A stretch of 64,000 bases of DNA, taken from Ulota crispa. Its lineage: Eukaryota > Streptophyta > Bryopsida > Orthotrichales > Orthotrichaceae. The stretch is from positions 20,122,483-20,186,482 of the forward strand of contig OY987249.1 in assembly GCA_963920765.1 (NCBI GenBank). The letters run 5' to 3'. Positions within the stretch are counted from its first letter, which is position 1. Each line of letters opens with the position of its first letter. The translations under genes and the position numbers were made by a program. Under the pieces are notes generated by a model that saw nothing but the letters and a program-made list of their open reading frames with translations, ran no database searches and was not told the DNA's origin. Of the stretch, positions 12,389-24,697 are shown piece by piece.

Positions 12389-14553
12389 TAAGGTAGTTTA
12401 CTTAAAAAACACCCATTTAAGGGTTAGTATGCTTTTTCATGGGCTTTCCAAGATAGGAGGTGTTTTTTTTCTAATTTCAAACAAAGAGAAATAGATGTCA
12501 AATGTAACACAAATTTTTTCATATTTTTTGAAGCATTTATCAAATTGTTGACAAATTTTCAACGTTTTTGTAGTATGCACCTATTTTTGACTTGTAGGTC
12601 TCCCAAAATCCGTTCTATTGCAACTTGTAAAGAGATGAGGTGAAATCAACAAGTATGATTGACTATTGCAACAAAATACACCTTTTCTTCTATCCACTTA
12701 ATGATTAAAGAATTTCATTAAAAGACCACTTCATATTCATTCCTAAGCTAAGTATAGGGATGCTTTTACAAGAGAGGGTTGCAATTTGAGCACATCACCT
12801 TAGCTTATAACTAAAAGTTGGTTCTCCCCTTGCAACTATTTTCTTTCATTCTTATTTTACTGTTCAAAAACTTTAGCATTTTATAAAATAAAATTAGCAT
12901 TTTTGTATCTTTTTTTTGTTAATCTTAGATTCATACACAATCCCAATCAAAACACAAACTTTGAGTTTCAAAAAACCAAAACCCTACATTTGGTGAATTA
13001 ATTTACATAATATTCATGGTTTTACATGATACATCAATTTAAAAAATTAGTGATGAAATTTTGAGATTTGATTGCACAGATGTGTACTAAAATTCCATAT
13101 GCACATCTTTGCTTTTAACAAGCATTTCTAAAGAGCTTTAAAATTCCGTTCATGTAGATTTTAGTGTTGGGTTGACCGTGCCCAAATCTTGTAAGAAAAA
13201 TATTTCCTTATGGTAATTAGATTTTTCTTTTTGAATTTTACAATATGATCAGGTTTTAATATGAGCAGAATGTTATATTTATTTTGCCAAAAGCTAGTTG
13301 AAAAAATAAAAGATAATTATTTTACAAGATTTGATCATGAGTGCTTCAACATTAAAATCTACATAAGGAATTTTAAAGCTTTTTGGAGATGCTTGTTAAA
13401 AGGAAAGATGTGCGTATGGATTTTTAGTACACATCCGTGCAAACCTCAAAATTTCATCACCAATTTTTAAATTGATTTATCATGTAAAACCATGAATGTT
13501 ATGTAAATTAATTCACCAAATGTAGGGTTTTGGTTTTTTGAAACTCAAAATTTGTGTCTTGATTGGGATTGCTTAAGAATTAAAGACTAGTGATACAAGA
13601 TACTAAAATGCTAATTTTATTTTATAAAATGTTAAAGTTTTTGAATGATAAAACAATGGTGAATGAAAATAATTGCAAGGGAGTAAGGTAGTATGCTCTA
13701 ATTGCAACCCTCTCCAATAAAGTGCCCCATAGGTAAATCAAGAATGGACATGAAGTGGTCCTTGAGTGGACCCTTTCAAGTCATAGAAGAAAAGGTGTAT
13801 TCTATTGCAAGAGCCAATCATACTCCTTGGTTTCACCCATCTCTTCACAAGTTGCATAGGAATCATGGGTAAAGTTTGAAATTGGTCACGTGGATAAAAA
13901 ATATAAAAAAATCTTGAGGTGGTAACATATTGCATAATTGGGTGTGAATTTGTTTTACATGCTGTCAAATTGATGGGTGCCTATACTAGTATAATGTAAT
14001 ATATTTGAATACAAACCTTGAAATTTACTATCAAATAAAGATTTGGTGTAAATGGAAATAGTTGCAGCAAAAAGGTAATATAGAGTAGTTAATATTAAAA
14101 ATTTGCTACAATACAAGAAATTTTGAGCTTCAATCATCGTAATCTCTAGGGCATTTTTTCTTGCAATACTATTTAGAGGACTTTATAAAAAGGCATTGCA
14201 TTTGAACAATGATTTCTAGTTGCTCTTGCAGACTTGGAAAAGATCCATTCTTCATTCAAACCCTTCCCATGCAATCAATTCTTCACCAAATTTAAAATTA
14301 AGAATATGTTCTAACAGCCTAGAAAGCGGGGATAATATGGTATGCAAGCCTAAAGTCACAAATAGGTGTCTACTAAACTTTGAAAGTTCATCAACAATTC
14401 AATAATACTTCAAAAAAGTATGAAAAAAATTGCATCACATTTAGCATCCAATTCTTTTTGTCTAAAAATTAAACAAACAATCTTCCTGTCTTGAAAAGCC
14501 CATGAAAAAGCAGACCAGCCCTTAAAGTGGCTGTTTTACAGCATACCACCTTA
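12389..14553. mobile_element. large foldback element
   Basis: The left arm (about 12389-13205) and right arm (about 13310-14553) are inverted copies around a loop of roughly 100 bases. The outer ends are TAAGGTAGTTTAC on the left and, complemented, TAAGGTGGTATGC on the right. Matching inner words include GCTTTTTCATGGGCTTT and CCAAATCTTGTAA. The right arm has an extra 450 bases or so (about 13885-14335) that are absent from the left arm and from the related fragment at 30905-31274. No transposase was found. Open frames inside the arms show no family motif. Confidence 0.75.
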
Positions 14554-15187
14554 ATGTACCGGTACATTGGTGTGGAGTGTGGACAGTGGAGTACTTCCAG
14601 CCCTGCTGGTGATGAAATGACATGGCACTGCCATGTCAGAGCAGTTTCTACGCTGGTAGTTTGAAGAGAGGGTGACCGGGAGGGGGTCGGGGGAACAAAG
14701 GAGGCCGTTTCACATCAGCAGAGGCGGGGGGAGAATGATGAGAAGAGAGGAGTGTGGATTGGATGCATGGCTGGAATTGCTGACTTGGCACATTCCTGCA
14801 CAGTCCGGCATACACCGGCGGATAAGCTTCCGCAATCCTCCGCACTGCCTTGCCTGCCTTGCCTGTCTCGTCGTTGCAGCACAACGCACCGCTCTTCGAT
14901 TGCATCTCGCACCAGTGCAATCCCCTCGTCCGTAAGATGCCTGACTGTCCATGGCATTGCCTCTGCCTCTGCACTGCTTGCATTGCCTCTTTGGTGTTGT
15001 TGTTGTTGTTTGCTGGCTTTGTAAGCTCCAGCATAGGCGACGGGCGATGGGCGATGGATGCAATGTGGGTTGCTGGAGCTGTTTCTGTGTTTCCCGCTTA
15101 CATTTTTTCATGAGGATTATGAAGATACTGAATTGGGTTGGGCTGCTTTGGGATTAGGCGGTGCCTTAGTAGCGAAAGGGAGGAACT
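14554..15187 (+). promoter_or_regulatory. GC-rich upstream region of TL29
   Basis: Base composition rises sharply relative to the AT-rich DNA to the left. Many overlapping open frames on both strands end here, as usual for GC-rich 5' regions. The stretch has a 16-bp palindrome (AATGTACCGGTACATT, near 14554) and a hairpin with 9-base arms TGACATGGC / GCCATGTCA at 14619-14639. It leads directly into the TL29 start codon at 15188, so it probably holds the promoter and 5' leader. No TATA box was assigned with confidence. Confidence 0.45.
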
Positions 15188-18100
15188 ATGGCGGCGACGC
15201 GCGCCGTGTGTGCTCCTGCCTTGGCAAGCTCCATCTCCAGGACCAATGCTTCGCCTTTCTTGTGTGGCAGTTCGGTGGTCTCAGTGCCAGCTCGTGCTGC
15301 TGCGCCTGCCAATTTCTCCAAGGTATTCCTTCTAGCTGAACCTTGCAAGGCAATCCTATTTTCCATTAAAATGTCAATTGGAACAATACTGTTTAAGCCA
15401 TCTGAAGCGTGGATGCTTAGCGAATTAGATGTTGTTCATCCTCGCATTCACAATCTGATCATGAATCTTTGGCTGTGATTTTGTTCTTTTTATTAAAATA
15501 TGTTTTGCGTAGGTTGGTGTGAGGTGCCAAGCGAATGAGAATGATGAAGTGGCAGTGACTCGGAGGGACGTTTTTGTTGGCCTCTCTGCTGCAGCAGTGT
15601 CGGTGAACAGTCTTCAAACTTAACCACTGTTTCTCTTTCAATGCTGCTTTAGTAACATGTCCTAAAGCCTTTCAAGGTTTTGATGGCAAAACCTGCATTA
15701 TTGGCAGGAGCATTTGAGTGAGAGCTCTCTTCGTCCAATTAAAGTATGATATTTTTATGTTGTTATTCAATGGTTAAGTCAAACTAGTATGCATGTGGCT
15801 TTTGACAGGCTGGAGTCTGGACCTTGGCTCCTGAAGCACAGGCCGCTGACATTATCCAAAGACAGCAACGTGGCAAATTTCTCAGTGAGCCCAGCCTTGA
15901 GCCTTTACCTCGTCCTTTTCTTTCGTGTTTGACTGGTTTTCAGCTTGAACTCAAGTCCCTGGAGACGCAGTACCGTGAATCTACTGCTTCTACACACAGT
16001 GCTGTCGATGTAAAAATGAAGTGGCGCATGTACTATTTTTGAATGCATCTTTTTTGTGTGGTGATCATGAAGCAAGTTTGAAGAACAAGCTCAGGGATGA
16101 GGTGGCGGTAAGTTTTCTTTATGGAGCTCTATTATTCATCCTCTTGTCTGCTGTTGAAAAGCAAAGCACAGATAGGCAACATAGTAAGGAAATTCTTCAG
16201 GTCCTTCCCGTAACATTATATAATGTTTTCATTACTTTGATTTCCTAGAAAAAGGTTATTTTTGGGTAATTCAACCCTACTCTTCTGTACTAAGCTAAAA
16301 CCCTACATTCTCAGTTGTTTGTTTCACCAATCGAACACTGTAGGCATACAATAAGGAGGTCAAACTTCAAACTCAACGGTGTCATTTGATGGATTCTACA
16401 GGCAAACTCCAATCTCATTCCGGATCTTCTCCGGTTGGCAATCAACGATGCCTTGACCTATGACAAGGTTGGTTTTTACACATGCTTTTTTATTAATCAT
16501 TGGCTTACTTGCTAAGTTCTACTTTCCATTGCAAAGGCAATTCTTGGTTCAGGTTTGCCTGTTTTGTTTTTCCCTGAATTCCTTCCTGTGCAGCATCTGA
16601 ATTTGCCTTGTTGATGCTTATGGATTTCCCATTTGTACAGGACACGAAGACTGGTGGATCGAATGGCTCTGTCCGGTATGTCTCAAATTTTGCCTTAATC
16701 ATGTCGCTCGTAGTTTAGAGCGTTCCACGTTGCGAGAGATTTAGGGTAAAACTTAGATCAAGCGCTAAGAAATCTGGCCTTTTTTGAAGTGCAGGCTAGA
16801 GCTGAACAGGCCAGAAAATAAAGGTCTAGAAAAGGCTATCAGCTTTCTGGAAAACATCAAGAAGAGCACAGACGAAGCCGCCGTTGACCTGGGCGGGTCC
16901 ATCACATGGGCGGACCTTATCCAAATTGCTGGTACGTGACCACGTTGTTTTTGAGCATGCACACTCTCGGTGTCTCTTTGCTTGTATAAACTCTGTCAAT
17001 AGAGCTACATTTGAATGAAAAGATTTTTGCTTCATCTTTCTGAGCTCATTGTAAAAAATTGAACTCTGTAATGTGTAGCACAAAGTTGCGTGAAACGCAC
17101 CTTCATCCAAGCTGCCGTTCGCAAGTGCGGTGGTGATCAGAAGAAGGGAGAGCAATTGTACACTGCTTATGGCTCTACTGGACAGGTTAGCTTCCAGACT
17201 TTGTAAGAGAGGTAATCATGTCTATTTGCACCCAGATTTGTGTGGGTAAGTTATTCATTAGGGCTTTTGTAAAATTCAAAAACTTTAGGTACTTTCAGAC
17301 AGCGTCGTATATAGAATCTTTCTACTATTTGTGGACAAATTTCCTATGGTTGATCATATTGACACGTCTCCATGATACGTAGGAATGTCTTTGTATGAAT
17401 GCTCTGAGAATGGAGTTACCTCATATTTATTCTCAATTAAGAAGGCGTGACGCCAAAAAATAGTAGGGGAACTGAAACAGGCCGTGAAGCCTGACAAGGA
17501 ATCCTCTTTCGTCAACGCCTAATAAGTCCAGCATTATCCAGCATAATCCATAGAGAGAATATGGCAGTTAAGGTCGAAGAAAAGTTGGCGTCAATGGGTG
17601 AAACATACATAATGCTTCTACCTCCCCCACTGGTTTACAGATCACATGGAAGGTTATTTATTTATGATGCTGTGGAAAAGTTATTAAATGGTCTATTTTG
17701 TTTCTGTTGTCGTGTACGCAGTGGACTCAGTTTGACAAGTTGCTAGGCCGAGCTGATGCTTCTGAGGCGGATCCGGAAGGCAGAGTGCTAGATTGGGAAA
17801 AAGCTTCCGTCACCGAAATCAAAGACAGATTTGCCACCTTGAGCATCAAGCCGAGACAGGTGAGTTGCCATAGGACGGCTCTTGCACTTTCCTTCTGTTT
17901 CGTTCGCACCCACGAAGTGAAGAATCATGGTGTCTTGGTAACATAATACCGCTTTGTCCACGTGTGCAGATTGTTGTTTTATCCGCTTTTCTAGGCTCCG
18001 ACCAAGCTACCACAGAAGCGAAATTCGCTGCAGACCCTGAGTTTGCCCCGTGGGTGAAGAAGTACCAACTGAGCAGGGAAACTGTTTCACAGACTGACTA

Positions 18101-19062
18101 TGAGGTAAGCTCCATTCCTAAGAGGCCATGTGTCTGAAACTCTTAAACCCTTTCATGGTCTTGAGGCAATTCTCTTCGCGTTTTCACTTTTTTAACTTAA
18201 CTCTGTTTTGCAAAAGTAAATGGTTTTTCATGTATTTAGAACGTTAGGAACAGTTGCAAAAACATACTTTTATGCATGCTGTAGTGTGTTTTCCATTGTG
18301 TAGCTATCCTTTCCTGTCTGACATTCTTGGCAAGTAGCGTTTACGCTAAACATGTAAAGCATGTGTAATCTTGTAGAAAGACACATTCATAAATGTACCT
18401 TTGCAATGGAGCACTGAAATCATCTAGACTTGGTATAGGACTAATCAGTTGTGACCTCTCTGCAACGAATATTTGTAGAGTTGATATGCTCAAAAACAAA
18501 ACTAACAAAAGGCAAAATAGTGAAGAAATTTTTAAAACGAAGAAGTCATACTGTAAAATTATTAAAATCAAGTACCGATGTTTGAATACCACATGCGTTA
18601 AGTTTAAATTATTTAAAATTCAAAAGGAGGTTTTGTATGAAAGAAAATAACTGTGATGTTGTAAAAAAATACTAGTATACTTTCACAAAGGGAAGCCTAC
18701 AATATTTATGATAAATTCTAAATTTATGGATATTTAACATTTTCAAGAGTTGGTTCTTTATACCTCTACAGATATAACAAAAAAACCTCTAGTTTTGATC
18801 TAGATGAAAATGTAGGTGAAAATAGGGAAAGTGAAGAAATAATTTATGTTAAAGATTGAACATGCTGCTAAACAATTTCCATCTGCTCACTACTGAGCCC
18901 TGTTTCAAGATTCCTCGATTAATAAGGTCGCTTTTGTATTTGTATTCTATTATGTTGTGGCAGGTGGATTTGATTACGGTTTTCACAAGGTTGAGTGTCA
19001 TTGGCCAAACCATCAATTATGAAGCGTATTCATACAAGCCTAAAGGTACCCTCAGGTTTTAG
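15188..19062 (+). CDS. TL29: thylakoid lumen 29-kDa protein, ascorbate-peroxidase-like
   Basis: Eleven exons join in frame: 15188-15322, 15513-15602, 15809-15884, 16073-16107, 16402-16467, 16641-16675, 16795-16931, 17079-17185, 17722-17859, 17970-18104, 18964-19062, giving 350 residues, about the length of Arabidopsis TL29/APX4. Residues 1-60 form a Ser/Ala-rich chloroplast transit peptide. RR at 62-63, a hydrophobic stretch and AQA|A near 87 form a twin-arginine lumen signal. The body follows the class I peroxidase fold (SITWADLIQIAAQS, QLYTAYGSTGQW, SRETVSQTDYEVDLIT). At the site of the proximal haem His, peroxidases have GGH but this protein reads LSAFLG, as expected for TL29, a photosystem-II-associated protein thought not to be a working peroxidase. 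The exon 4 boundary (a 35-base exon) is the least certain. Confidence 0.9.
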
Positions 19063-20775
19063 AAAGGTTGGCTCATTCTTTCTGCTCAATAACTGCATTT
19101 CTGCCTTCGCCTCCCTTGAGGTCTCAAATTGATTAGTGCAAGGAAGGTACTTGGAATTCTTTCGTCCTTTTCCATTTTATTGGAGATCGTTGAATACCAA
19201 GATTTTCATCAGTTCTCCACGACGAGGTGACAGGATGTGGGTTCAACCCTTGTTTTATTGAAACATTATTTTCCTACTTTTACATTCTCTTTACAGTGGG
19301 ATGGTTTTTAATGTTACACGAGTATGTTTCGAAGTATTGTACTGTTCAAGGATATCAGTTTTGACTCCACTTTTATTTTGGATTTGGACAATTCGGTACC
19401 TTATTATGTTTTTCTGTTTTATGCAATTTCAGCACACTGGATTCCGAGGTTTTTTATCCTGCTTATCCATAGCATTACATCCATTGTTTCGAAGTATTTT
19501 CTGTTTTGTTAACCGACATTACGCCCTGAAATTTTGCTTAATATTTGCTCTTCAATTGATGATGTAGATCTCCTTATTGCAAAGGATTGCAACGGAGTAT
19601 CCTTTTCTAAGGTGATATCCACTCGTAATATGATTCTCTTGGAAGTATTGAGAAATGATTTCGATTTTCCAAGACCCAAACGAGAACTATGAACCTTTTT
19701 ACCATTTTCGGGCCACTTCCAGAAAAAAATCCATTTTTTCCAGATGTGAGTAAAATCAACTGTCTTCAACAAAGAGTAGTGTAGAAGAAAAAGCGTTCAA
19801 CTGGAATGATTCCTACTAGGGTTTCCTTTTGGGCCTTCCAGTGCCAGACTCAAAGTTGCCTTAATTGAATTTCGCCAATGCACTTGCCTCCCTTAAAAAA
19901 CTCTCCACTTGGGAGGGTATGCAAGGGCATGCAGGCTCTTACTGTTCATCTACATTACAAAAAAAATACTGATTCCTACGAAGGACCAGAACTAATGGGA
20001 GGGGTACGGAGGAGAGTGTATTTTAAATCAAATCTTGCAATTTTCCAAATAGAGGAATATGAATGCTTTCAAAAGTTGGAGGGAGAAACTAACGGAGTAG
20101 CAGCTTAAATGTGGAGGAAAAGGCCCAATCATTTAAGCGATTTTGCAATAGATATCAAAGAGCTTGAGTTGCCGCACTTTTTTCCCAAGTAGGAAGATAA
20201 GAAATATTGAGATTACAAATATTTCATAATTTTATCTGCAAAGTTGAGCTTATTATGAATTTTGGTAGCCAAGAACTATTTTGGACACACGATCAATGTC
20301 AATACTTGTGCATTTCTGCTCAACAAAGAGACTACTTCTTGCTCACTACAACATTCGAAGTAAAAGAAACGTGTTATGACCTTGTTGTGAACACACGCCC
20401 TTGTAAATGAAATTAATTAATGTCCCAACTATTGATCTTGAGCTGTGGCATTACAAAACTCTGGGCCTTAACACCTCGCATCTTCACTAAATTTTTGAGT
20501 TCAATTGCCGTCACTACTCAAAATCCCCTACTCCACAATTCAGCTAGGAAATTGAGCAAAGATGGAAATTTTTCATAAGGTGGGAGTACCCAATGTCAAC
20601 CACGCCCCATATCTGAAGGACAGCAGGCCTGTATAATTAAAAGCAATATCAAGCATGAGGTACTACAATGGGGTATCATGTCAACTAACTGACTGCATTT
20701 TATTAGTAGAAGTTGATCATAACAACGTACATGAAGTTGGGACCAAGAACAATTTTCACATAATTATACAAGTTT
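19063..20775. other. intergenic, no gene seen
   Basis: Lies downstream of TL29. Several open frames of 60-90 codons are present but show no motif or plausible splice partner. Confidence 0.45.
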
Positions 20776-21410
20776 AGAGCATCTCCACCGGTGGCTCTGG
20801 CTCTCTCAAAGTGGATGAAAAGTAGCCAGGCCCCTCTCAACTCTCTCATTTGATAAGTTTAGCAAGCCACTCTCCAAGCCACTACTCATGCACTATTCAC
20901 CCTAAGTTCAGTGAGCTTTATTCTCTACTTCCCTAGACAAGTGGTCAACTGCTTATTTATGGGGCATGCTGGAGTGTTAGGCCACCTTTTCAAAGAGCAT
21001 GGGTGGAGATTGAGAGCCTTCAGGCCTCGCCAAGGTTGTTATTTTGGGCGAGTTGAGGCTGTCAGACAGCACAGGCGGATAAGGGCATTTTTAGGGTTTT
21101 TGACCTAAAAATGGAAGAATCAAATTATAATATTTCATTTTTATTACGTGATATGGTTTTGAATCCACATTATGACTTCATGTTGGCAACAATGAGTGTC
21201 ACTAACATGTACAAAGTAAGTTTTTTATATCATTTTGGACCATTTTTTAAAGTCAAATATGAATTGACTTCACTAGATGGACCATGACCTCAATCGGACA
21301 CCTCGGACGTATGGGCGGGCAAGCGGACAGGCGGCTCAATGTAACAACCATGGGCCTTGCCATACCAGATGGAAAACTTTGAGCGAGTCTCGATCGGTGG
21401 AGATGCTACA
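20776..21410. mobile_element. hAT-type MITE, copy 1
   Basis: The ends are inverted copies: AGCATCTCCACCGGTGG on the left, and CGGTGGAGATGCT on the right. Much of the interior matches the shorter copy at 36811-37092, for example AAGAGCATGGGTGGAGAT and CATCCTAAGTT-like words. GAGCATCTCCACCGG-type ends are typical of plant hAT-derived miniature elements. A clear 8-bp duplication was not seen at this copy. No coding capacity. Confidence 0.7.
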
Positions 21411-22051
21411 TAGCCAGCTTTTTTAGCTAGAGCGGTCCTAGTGTACAAACGTAATATTTATAGAAATAACTAAAACTGTATCAGCAGCAGCATAAGAATG
21501 TTTTTCTGTCGCATTCAATTGGAGTCCTATGATAAGAGTAGCCGATGTGACCCTCATGTACACACAAGATTTCAATATGCAAACTATTTGACATGAAGCT
21601 CGCGTGCACATTCACGTTTTGCACAGCATCCGAAATTTGGTACAGCAACCAAGAGTTTTCAGTTGAAAAACAATGTTCGATTAAAAGGGGATTCGCATCC
21701 ACCGAGTTTAATTTATGTATGACATTTTACATCTGGAAAGGTAAGAAGCCAAGCTCCGCCAATTTCTGTCCATCCGGTTCCTCGCACAGTGCGCATTTAA
21801 AATTATTTGAGTCACGTAAACATGCGACCGAGTGAGGGGTTGCACAATCCGTCTGTGTCACAAAACATTCTTCGTGAGTCCAGCGGCGATCATGCTTTGG
21901 ATACCAACCTCCTTTGAATCACCAGCGTCTCCATCACAGTTTCGTATGTGCGAGCTTGGACTGCGAGCTTGGACTGATCACAGGTGTATCTCGTTCTACG
22001 CCATTCGGATATCTGCCTGGTACAAAACTAAGGTACTTCCATGAGGGCCTA
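21411..22051. other. 3' flank of the PAL pseudogene
   Basis: No separate gene recognised. It presumably includes the former PAL 3' untranslated region, since the PAL stop codon is at 22052-22054. Confidence 0.45.
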
Positions 22052-24697
22052 TCAACACGCGAAAGGTCCCGGGGCGCCGTTCCATCCATCCAAGCATTGC
22101 ATCATGGGAGCTACATGCTTCCCCGCACAAAGAGCGTCGTACACCTTCTCAATCTCCTGTCCGGGGGAGATCGTGCGCAGACCTGTGAGCAGTTGCGTCT
22201 GCAGGCCATTGCGCACAAACTTGTACAGCTGGTACGTCCTGCAATTCTCAATCCGGTTGGGCACAGGGGAGAATCCCTTGTTGTCGTAAGCCTCGCGGAC
22301 CTGGGGCACCTCGCTTTGCAGCCGGACTTTCAGCTCCTCCTCGAACGACGTAATGCGGTTGAACACCGACGCCGCGGCTTCTTTGTCATTCTTGTTCGTT
22401 TGCAAGGCGTGCTGGACCAGCACCTGACGGAGCTTCTCCATTAGCTTCTCCATTAGCAGGTACGTCATGCTCGCCGCATCGTTGATGTATGTGAACACTG
22501 GAGTGTGATCCACTACGCGGAGCAGGTCCTTTTCGGCGAACCGGGCTGGAAGCAGAGTTCCATCAGCGGGGTTCATGAAGAGCGCCTTCTTTGCCACTTG
22601 GGTGACGATGTTCTTCACCGCGGATTTCATGGTCTCCTCGATATGGCGGAGGTCAATAGCTTGGCAGAGTCCTACTAGAAACGTCGACGTCATGAGCTTC
22701 AGGATTTCAATGGCTTCCTCGGTTTTGAGAGCTGAGACGAGGCCTAAGGAATTCACATCCTGGTTGTGCTGCTCCGCGCTCTGGACATGCGTGGTCACGG
22801 GATTCGCTAGATAGTTCAGCTCGGACAGGTACGACGCCATGGCGATCTTCGCGCCCTTCATGCCGTAATCCAAGCTCGGATCGGCCCGCCGGACAGGTTC
22901 GATGGCAAGCCGTTGTTGTAGAAATCGTTCACTAGCTCGCTGAACTGCGCAAACATGAGCTTGCCGATGGCGGCGATGGCAAGCCGCATGTTGTCCATTG
23001 AGACGCCGATGGGTATTCCCTGAAAGTTCCCGCCATGGAGCGCGCGATCGCCCGCGGCGTCGATTAGGGGATTGTCGTTCACGGAGTTGATTTCACGTTG
23101 GATGGAGTGGGTCGCTTGGCGGATGGTCTCCACTTGCGGGCCCAGCCACTGCGGGGAAGTTCGTAGCGCGTATCGGTCTAGTTTCGGCTTCTTCAGGGGA
23201 TCCGTCTCGTGCAACTTGGCTGCGGTCTTCATGTACGAACTCCCATCGAGAATATACTCCATCACGGCCGCCGCTTCCATCTGACCCGGATGATGCTTCA
23301 GCTTATGTGTTAATGGGTCCGCAAATTTGGGCTTTCCTTGCAGGACCTCGCAGAAAAGCGCAGCAAGAACCTCCGCCATGACGACCAACACGTTGGCGTC
23401 AAAGCAGGCCGTGGACGCCAACGCGGATTCCACTGCTGTGCCGTTCACCATAGCCAGCCCCTCCTTCGGCTACAGTTCGAAGGGCTTCTCAATCCCTGCC
23501 ATCTTCAACGCCTCGATTGCGGGTACTGTCTTTCCGTCCTCCGTCGTCGCCTTGGAATTTGGTCTCGTAGTCAATAACCTTGCAATTCAACGGATTGTTT
23601 GGATCAGCATTATTTAAGATGATCACATTATCAAGAAGAGCACAACGCACATGTCAATGCAAACAGGGCATGTTGAATTTTCTATTACACTAGCTCAGAT
23701 CAAGTAAATGAAAACAGGTAAAACGCAGGGACATGGCAGCATATGGTCAAGCCAGAACCAATGACATGGGCTGGAATTGCAAGCAAACGCCGAGCTGGTG
23801 TATCTTTCCGGAAGCCAACCCACAATAAGGTGACAAAATCATTGAACCCTAACTCTCTGTTTCCGCAATACTAACAGCAGATGGAAAAGATAGGGACATA
23901 CCAGCAATATAGGAAAGTGGGACAAGGTCACTAAAGGCCGAAATGGTGCCGCGCAGTAGCAACTGAGGCGTCACCTGGCTATTGAGCAGCTTCTCCATAG
24001 CCTCCAAAATCTCCCACCGGATGCCGGAAAAGCCCTGAAGCAGGGTGTTGGTGCGCACCAGCATAGCAGCCCGCGTCGTCTCTACGGGCAACGTGTTGCC
24101 GGAGTTGACCACTCCCGCATTTAGAAATCTGAAAACAAAATCCTCAATGAGCATTAATCACCAGCTCGGCGCCAATTGGAAATTAGGGTCTAGCAGGAAC
24201 CAGCGGCATGAATTGAACGTACTGATCAATTGACAAATTCAATCTCAGTACCTGATGAGTTCGCGTTGGAGTTCAACACCCTGCTGGGTACGGCGGTGAG
24301 ACGCAGCACCAAATCACGTGGTCACCCCATAGATGTCCGACCCGCGCATGATCATTTGCCACACCCAATTGGAGCTCTCGTTCACGCGCTGTTTAGCAGT
24401 GGCGGCGTCCAGCACCACTTGAACCTTCGGCCGCCGTGCCACAGCTGCGAAGTGCGCAACCGTCAAGCTCAAGCCCTCCAGCGACACGAACTTCGTCTCG
24501 GAAAATGTCTTGACAAAGCTCTTCACCTCTTCTAGGTGGCTGCCTTCCACGGCCTTCGCGGTTTTCGCCCAGTTCAAGTGATCTCCCCCCGTCACGCTGC
24601 TAATGCAAAAAGCAGACACGTCCACCTGCATGGGGTCCTGGACTCCCTCCGATCCATTTGCATTGTTCGTCGACCCCCCGTTGCAGTGCTCCGACAC
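22052..24697 (-). pseudogene. PAL: phenylalanine ammonia-lyase pseudogene
   Basis: Nearly the full PAL protein is present, from DHLNWAKTAKAVEGSHL to the C-terminal [11 protein letters not shown] read exons 24252-24697, 23902-24128 and 22052-23578. The first intron splits the Arg codon of ELIR|FLNAG, the conserved plant PAL position. Defects: no ATG at the head of the frame (GTG, with a TGA four codons upstream); TGA for Gly in GVTTGFGA; the Ala-Ser-Gly triad that forms the MIO electrophile reads Ala-Phe-Ser ([11 protein letters not shown]); the second splice leaves the frame one base short; TAG for Gln in FELQPKEG; one base lost after NLSGG; and a 12-base duplication giving MEKLMEKL. The enzyme would convert phenylalanine to cinnamate at the entry to phenylpropanoid metabolism; this copy cannot. 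High conservation elsewhere suggests recent loss. Confidence 0.93.

Noticed and set aside
14648-15366. Many overlapping open frames on both strands upstream of and over TL29 exon 1
   Set aside because: They are a by-product of local GC richness. Only the frame from 15188 has a transit peptide and in-phase splicing into the TL29 body.
15944-16042. Possible extra TL29 exon (LELKSLETQYREST)
   Set aside because: It does not fit the splice phase of exon 3 and has no counterpart in TL29 proteins. The 35-base exon at 16073 fits both.
22575-24535. Plus-strand open frames across the PAL locus (for example 22575-22814, 23327-23617, 24230-24535)
   Set aside because: They lie antisense to conserved PAL sequence and have no motif of their own.
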